Source of the DNA: Pseudomonas khorasanensis
Lineage (GTDB): Bacteria > Pseudomonadota > Gammaproteobacteria > Pseudomonadales > Pseudomonadaceae
Reading direction: 5' to 3'
DNA length: 64,000 bases
NCBI RefSeq assembly: GCF_014268505.2
Contig: NZ_JABWQP020000001.1
Coordinates: forward strand, 558,001-622,000
Position numbers and translations under genes: made by a program. Below, in pieces: positions 60,237 through 64,000 of the stretch; the first letter of the stretch is position 1, and each line of letters opens with the position of its first letter. The notes under the pieces were generated by a model that saw only the letters and a list, made by a program, of their open reading frames with translations, did not search any database and was not told where the DNA came from.

Positions 60237-61247
60237 ATGAAAGCGTGGTTATTGAAAGATTTCGGGCTCGACAATCTGCAGTTGGGCGAGACAGAAACCC
60301 CGCAACCCAAGGCGGGCGAGCTGCTGGTCAAGGTTGGCGCCGTCTCGCTGAACTTCCGCGACAAGGCCATCGTTGACGGTATCTACGAGCCGCACATGGT
60401 GCCAAAACCGCTGATACCGGTAAGCGATGCCGCCGGCACGGTGGTTGCGGTAGGCGATGGCGTTACGCGTTTTCAGGTCGGCGACCGGGTCAACTCGCAT
60501 CTTTATTCACGCTGGCTGGACGGCGAACCTGGGCCAAATGAGCCGGATTACTGCTTCGGCTCGCCACTGCCTGGCGGCCTGGCCGAGTACATGATCATTC
60601 ACGAGGACAGCGCGGTGGGCGCGCCGGCCAACATGAGCGATGAAGAGGCGGCCACGCTGCCCATCGCCGCGCTTACTGCGTGGTATTCACTGGTCGATTT
60701 CGGCGCGATTCAACCGGGCCAGACCGTGCTGGTTCAGGGCACCGGCGGCGTTTCGATATTTGCCGCGCAAATCGCTACGGCACTGGGCGCCAAGGTCATC
60801 GCTACGTCGAGCAGTGATGACAACCTGCACGCGGTAAAGCATCTGGGTGCGGTCGCCGGGATCAACTACAAAACCACGCCGAACTGGTCGGATGAAGTGC
60901 TTAAACTTACCGAAGGCAAGGGTGTGGATCTGCTGCTCGATGTCGCCGGTGGCAATGGCATCAATCAATCCGTCGCCGCGACCAAGGCTTCTGGACGCAT
61001 CGCGCAGATTGGTTTCCTGGCCGGGCAGACCGTCGAACTCAACCTCATGCCGCTGATTTTCCGCCAGACCACAATTCGCGGCATCGCCGTCGCACCGCGC
61101 TCATCGTTCGACCGCATGAACGTATTCCTCGCGGAACACGACATCCGTCCCGTCATTGAGCACGTGTATCCGTTTGAGCAGGCCCGTGAGGCCTACGAGC
61201 ATTTGGCGAAAGGAGCGTTTGGCAAGGTTGTGATCAAGGTGGGCTGA
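60237..61247 (+). CDS. MDR-family (zinc-free) NADPH oxidoreductase
   Basis: 336 residues from the ATG at 60237, with GGAG seven bases upstream. NFRDKAIVDGIYEP is the family start and VLVQGTGGVSIFAAQIATALGAKVIA is the NADPH motif. The reaction is probably reduction of a quinone or an unsaturated carbonyl. It lies next to, and is likely regulated by, the divergent LysR gene. A strong terminator follows 11 bases after the stop. Confidence 0.9.
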   Translation: MKAWLLKDFGLDNLQLGETETPQPKAGELLVKVGAVSLNFRDKAIVDGIYEPHMVPKPLIPVSDAAGTVVAVGDGVTRFQVGDRVNSHLYSRWLDGEPGPNEPDYCFGSPLPGGLAEYMIIHEDSAVGAPANMSDEEAATLPIAALTAWYSLVDFGAIQPGQTVLVQGTGGVSIFAAQIATALGAKVIATSSSDDNLHAVKHLGAVAGINYKTTPNWSDEVLKLTEGKGVDLLLDVAGGNGINQSVAATKASGRIAQIGFLAGQTVELNLMPLIFRQTTIRGIAVAPRSSFDRMNVFLAEHDIRPVIEHVYPFEQAREAYEHLAKGAFGKVVIKVG

Positions 61248-61258
61248 CGCCCAGCCCC

Positions 61259-61289
61259 AAAAAAAGGCGCCGATGAAGGCGCCTTTTTT
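61259..61289. terminator. Bidirectional rho-independent terminator
   Basis: GGCGCC / GGCGCC stem (61266-61271 and 61278-61283) with six-base loop, seven A before and six T after it. It ends the reductase transcript and would also end a minus-strand one. Confidence 0.9.
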
Positions 61290-61300
61290 CTGCCTCGGCT

Positions 61301-61375
61301 TTACGGCTCGCCGCGTTCCACCATGGCTCGCCATTGTTGCACGCTTGGGCGTTCCTGCATGCGGGCCAGGGCGAT
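61301..61375 (-). pseudogene. C-terminal stub of a glutathione S-transferase gene
   Basis: The minus strand reads IALARMQERPSVQQWRAMV, then ERGEP and a TAA. This is the end of GST-type proteins, where a W/L..RM.ERPSVQ helix is followed by a short tail. A stop lies directly upstream in frame (61376-61378), so nothing remains of the active-site half. Its 5' end meets the 5' end of a TetR stub. Confidence 0.5.
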
Positions 61376-61496
61376 TTATGCTGCCGTGGCCGGTGCGCAG
61401 CTGATTGCACGGAGCCGGGGCGCTATTGCGTTGTTTGATGAGTTGATTGGCAGTTACGAAAGCGCTGGACTGATGTCGGCAGACTTGACCGAGTAA
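61362..61496 (+). pseudogene. C-terminal stub of a TetR-type regulator
   Basis: The plus strand reads ARAIYAAVAGAQLIARSRGA, then IALFDELIGSYESAGLM and a TAA at 61494-61496. This matches the end of TetR/AcrR regulators that carry AGAQL.ARSR.D...FD.L...YR.AGL. No DNA-binding N-terminus is present. It faces away from the GST stub, so one deletion between two divergent genes would explain both. It overlaps the end of the convergent lipase gene. Confidence 0.55.
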
Positions 61497-62437
61497 CTCC
61501 TCATCTGGGCAGAAATCCACTCCCGACTGTACGCCAGCACCCCTTCGGCAACCGCCGTGGGGAAATGGATAAACCCGTGCGGGCATTCCGGCAGTACGAG
61601 CATTTCCACCGGCGCTGCTTGTCGCCAACGCTCGGCAAGCAGCAGCGTGTCGTCGCGCAGCGGATCGAGTTCACCAGCAAACATCAGCGCCGGCGGGAAT
61701 CCGGTGAAATCGCCGTACAGCGGCGAGAGCGGAGGCTGGCGTCGCTGCTCGTCGGTCAGCCCCGGCGTCAGCAGGCGCAACGCCTCAACCATGCCGGGGC
61801 CGTCGAGCACCAGCGTGTCGGCTGGCGCACTGCGCACGCTTGGTGTTCCGGTCAGGTCGTAAACGCCGTAATACAGCAGCGCGCCGCGGATCCGTTGCAG
61901 CAATCGTGGCGATGACTTGAGGGCGAGCAGGGTGGCGGCGGCGAGGTGCGCTCCCGCCGATTCGCCGACCACCACCACGGGCAAATCCGCAAACTCGGCA
62001 TCCTGCAAAAGGCCGCGAGCGGCGCGCACGCAATCCTCCAGCAACCCCTCGATCGGCGTCGACACGGCCAGTCGATAATCGACTGACACTACTGCCACGC
62101 GGCAGGTATTGACGATGGCGACGTTGAAGTTGTCATTCATCTGAGCATTGCCGATCACCCAGCCGCCGCCGTGGAAATCCAGCACCACGCCTTCAGGTTT
62201 ACCTTTGGGACGAATGATTCGGACCGGCACGCTGTCGATGACGCGCCGTTCAGCCGTCAGCCCCTGCTCGCGCAACTTGCCCGCGCCACCGATCTGACCC
62301 ATGCGCAACAGCGCCTGGATCAGCCGAGGGGTCAGTCGATTGCGAACCTTGAAGCGCGGCAGCCAGGCGAGTTTTCTGTTGAACGCGCGCACTTGTGCCA
62401 GCTCGCGCTCGCCCTGAGGCCATGGGAAATCGCTCAC
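61454..62437 (-). CDS. Hormone-sensitive-lipase-type alpha/beta hydrolase
   Basis: 327 residues from a GTG start at 62437, which overlaps the TspO stop as GTGA. The oxyanion-hole motif HGGGW and nucleophile elbow GESAG are present, with Asp in AGELDPLRDD and His in CPHGFIHF as the rest of the triad. It hydrolyses short-chain esters. The longer frame upstream covers TspO in antisense frame and is rejected. Translational coupling to TspO is likely. Its last 43 bases overlap a TetR stub on the plus strand. Confidence 0.88.
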   Translation of the reverse strand: MSDFPWPQGERELAQVRAFNRKLAWLPRFKVRNRLTPRLIQALLRMGQIGGAGKLREQGLTAERRVIDSVPVRIIRPKGKPEGVVLDFHGGGWVIGNAQMNDNFNVAIVNTCRVAVVSVDYRLAVSTPIEGLLEDCVRAARGLLQDAEFADLPVVVVGESAGAHLAAATLLALKSSPRLLQRIRGALLYYGVYDLTGTPSVRSAPADTLVLDGPGMVEALRLLTPGLTDEQRRQPPLSPLYGDFTGFPPALMFAGELDPLRDDTLLLAERWRQAAPVEMLVLPECPHGFIHFPTAVAEGVLAYSREWISAQMRSYSVKSADISPALS

Positions 62438-62877
62438 GTGCGATTCTTCATCAGGATCGAGAAGTTCAGCGCCGCCGCGACGCACAGCCACACCAGATAC
62501 GGGAACAGAATCAGTCCGGTGACCACATCCAGTTGCAGCGCCATGACCACCATTGCCGCGACTACCAGCCACAGCACCACCAGAATCACCATCGCCGCCA
62601 GCACCTGATGCGCGCCGAAGAATACCGGCGTCCACAAGGTGTTCAGGGCAATCTGCGCGGCCCACAACGCCAACACGATTTGACTGCCGGGGATCAGGCT
62701 CAAGCGATAACCGGCCCACGCCAGCAGCAGGTAAATAATCGTCCATGCCACGGGGAACGCCCAGTTGGGCGGGGTGAAGGAGGGCTTGTTCAGCGATTCG
62801 TACCACGGGCCGGGTTTGAACATCACGCCGGTGGTGGCCGCTGCTGCGCAGGCCAAAAGGAAAATGAAGAAGGTCAT
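62434..62877 (-). CDS. tspO: TspO/MBR-family membrane protein
   Basis: 147 residues with five membrane helices. The motif GPWYESLNKPSFTPPNWAFPVAWTIIYLLLAW is the TspO signature (core KPSFTPPNW.FPV.WT), and ALNTLWTPVFFGAH is in helix 3. TspO binds tetrapyrroles and cholesterol-like ligands in the outer or inner membrane. It is coupled to the lipase gene by a GTGA overlap. ATG start with AAGGACTGGCA upstream. Confidence 0.93.
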   Translation of the reverse strand: MTFFIFLLACAAAATTGVMFKPGPWYESLNKPSFTPPNWAFPVAWTIIYLLLAWAGYRLSLIPGSQIVLALWAAQIALNTLWTPVFFGAHQVLAAMVILVVLWLVVAAMVVMALQLDVVTGLILFPYLVWLCVAAALNFSILMKNRT

Positions 62878-63147
62878 TGCCAGTCCTTAGCTGTGATCAG
62901 CTTTTATGGAGAGTTAAGAAGAGGACGCCTGGGTACGCAAAAAGTTTGGCCGGGAAAACGAAATGGCAAACGGCGATCTCGGTTACCGCAGCATTGCATG
63001 GGCAGACCCAGGTGAATTTTTCCGAACCTTCATTGGCGCAGCACTATCAGAACTAGCAAGGCAGTCAACAAATAGCGCTCGCTCCAAAGGTTGATCGCAA
63101 CGCTGCTGACTTGAAATACGCGATCAATCGCCAGCCAGGACCCTTGT

Positions 63148-64000
63148 ATGCAACGAGACAGTTTTTCCGGCCAAATCATCGTCATCGGCGCCTCCTTCGG
63201 CGGGCTTGCGGCGTTACTCGAGCTGCTCGGCCAGTTTCCGGATGACTTTGAGGCCGCAGTGCTCATCACCATGCACATCGGCGACCAGCCAAGCCAGATG
63301 CCCCGTATTCTGGCAGCCGCCACGGCGTTGAACATCAGCTTTGCCGAGTCCGGAGAGCCGATCCAGGCAGGGCGCGTCTATGTGGCGCCACCTGACCGGC
63401 ATCTGCTGGTCAAAGGGGGAACGATACACCTGACCCGCAGTGCCAAAGAAAACCACGCCCGTCCCGCGATCGATCCCATGTTTCGATCCGCCGCAGCCAG
63501 CAACCAGAACAAGGTGATAGGCGTCATCCTGACGGGTGAGCTGGATGACGGTGTCGTAGGGCTTCAGGCGATCAAGGCATACGGAGGGCTGGCATTTGTC
63601 CAGGACCCCGCCACGGCGCAAGCGTCTTCGATGCCGGAAAGTGCGCTTCGAAACGTTGAGGTGGATGGTTGCCTTCCACTGGCTGAACTGGGCGAGGTGC
63701 TGGTGCAAACAGTCCGGCAGCGCGCAACCGAAGCTGCATCATTTGAAAGCGGCAAACGAGTCGAGCCCTTTGCGACAGAAAACGATCTCACTGAAGACTG
63801 GAGCTCAGGGGGAGCGTATGCGCTGGATCCGATAGGCAAGGTTTCAGGTTTGTGTTGCCCCGAATGCGGCGGCGCGTTGTGGGAGCTGGGTGATAAGCCG
63901 ATACGCTTCCGTTGCCATACCGGCCATGCCTATTCGTGGGCTGCGTTGTTTGAATCGCAGAACGAAACGGTAGAGGAAGCCTTGTGGGTCGCCGTTCGGG
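63148..64000 (+). CDS. CheB-type methylesterase domain protein (cut by the right edge)
   Basis: At least 284 residues; the frame is open at 64000. The CheB catalytic domain has Ser in IGASFGGLAAL, His in MHIGDQPSQMPRIL and Asp in GELDDGVVGL, the triad. There is no receiver domain at the N-terminus, so it is the stand-alone kind. A C-terminal segment has CCPECGG followed by RFRCHTGHAYSW, a four-Cys/His ribbon-like part. It probably belongs to a chemosensory or CheBR-type pathway just beyond the edge. AGGA is placed before the ATG. Confidence 0.9.
   Translation, partial: MQRDSFSGQIIVIGASFGGLAALLELLGQFPDDFEAAVLITMHIGDQPSQMPRILAAATALNISFAESGEPIQAGRVYVAPPDRHLLVKGGTIHLTRSAKENHARPAIDPMFRSAAASNQNKVIGVILTGELDDGVVGLQAIKAYGGLAFVQDPATAQASSMPESALRNVEVDGCLPLAELGEVLVQTVRQRATEAASFESGKRVEPFATENDLTEDWSSGGAYALDPIGKVSGLCCPECGGALWELGDKPIRFRCHTGHAYSWAALFESQNETVEEALWVAVR

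Noticed and set aside
1..64000. tRNA, rRNA, CRISPR arrays, integrase or complete insertion sequences
   Set aside because: None was seen on either strand. Short direct repeats without regular spacing do not amount to a CRISPR array.

Overview
The window reads as a chromosomal stretch of a Pseudomonas, most likely of the P. fluorescens group. The basis is the high-GC, GC3-rich coding, REP-type repeats of the kind scattered through these genomes (4584-4610, 50903-50999), small Pseudomonas-restricted families (two DUF6555-like, two DUF6124-like), and a xylose operon of the xylA-xylFGH type with a divergent AraC-type xylR. No tRNA, rRNA, CRISPR array, integrase or complete insertion sequence was found. 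This is accessory, regulator-rich DNA: nine LysR-type regulators, two GlxA-type AraC regulators, one ArsR regulator, XylR, two response regulators and two histidine kinases, most beside a small catabolic or redox enzyme or a transporter.

Layout. 1-5.5 kb: LysR regulators with a VOC protein, a purine-type permease with a nucleobase or nucleoside deaminase, and a methyltransferase. 5.5-8.4 kb: small proteins, then an NDH-2-like flavoprotein and a metallo-beta-lactamase-fold hydrolase in one operon. 8.4-10.9 kb: a lipoprotein, two tandem DUF6124 genes, a phage tail gene remnant and an inverted pair of structured intergenic elements. 10.9-12.9 kb: a pyocin-S-domain nuclease toxin with two paralogous candidate immunity genes. 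13-21 kb: a signalling block with a lone receiver, a GlxA-type regulator, a FixJ-type response regulator and a very large kinase/ATPase/GAF/PAS/histidine kinase. 21-22.8 kb: a TauE/SafE permease and LysR pair with foreign-looking codon use. 22.8-30.9 kb: LysR/NmrA, a DMT exporter, an ArsR/quinone-reductase/monooxygenase unit, an orphan histidine kinase and an ABC exporter. 31.2-33.1 kb: a three-gene membrane-stress-type operon. 33-47 kb: peptidase, MFS, CigR-like protein, quinone reductase, hemerythrin, DCC protein, a second MBL protein, SDR and Old Yellow Enzyme, and an atypical SRAP protein. 48-55 kb: the xylose locus. 55-64 kb: MFS/LysR, aldo-keto reductase, GNAT, quinone reductase, lipase/TspO and a truncated CheB-type protein.

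Working together. The xylose locus encodes uptake (XylFGH), isomerisation (XylA) and regulation (XylR), but no xylulokinase is present. The ArsR regulator and the quinone reductase after it carry the same 20-bp operator, so they probably form an auto-repressed redox-responsive unit. A palindrome upstream of the lone receiver gene at 13.5 kb recurs with 12 of 14 matches upstream of the NDH-2/MBL operon at 8.5 kb, suggesting that the FixJ-type system controls that operon.

Genome decay is visible in several places: a phage tail gene frameshifted at its start, an AraC C-terminal stub, a thioesterase C-terminal stub beside a lower-GC GNAT gene, a lone MerR-type promoter, and a deletion scar that fused the 3' halves of a divergent GST gene and TetR gene. 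These are read by eye from translated fragments and would need homology searches to confirm.
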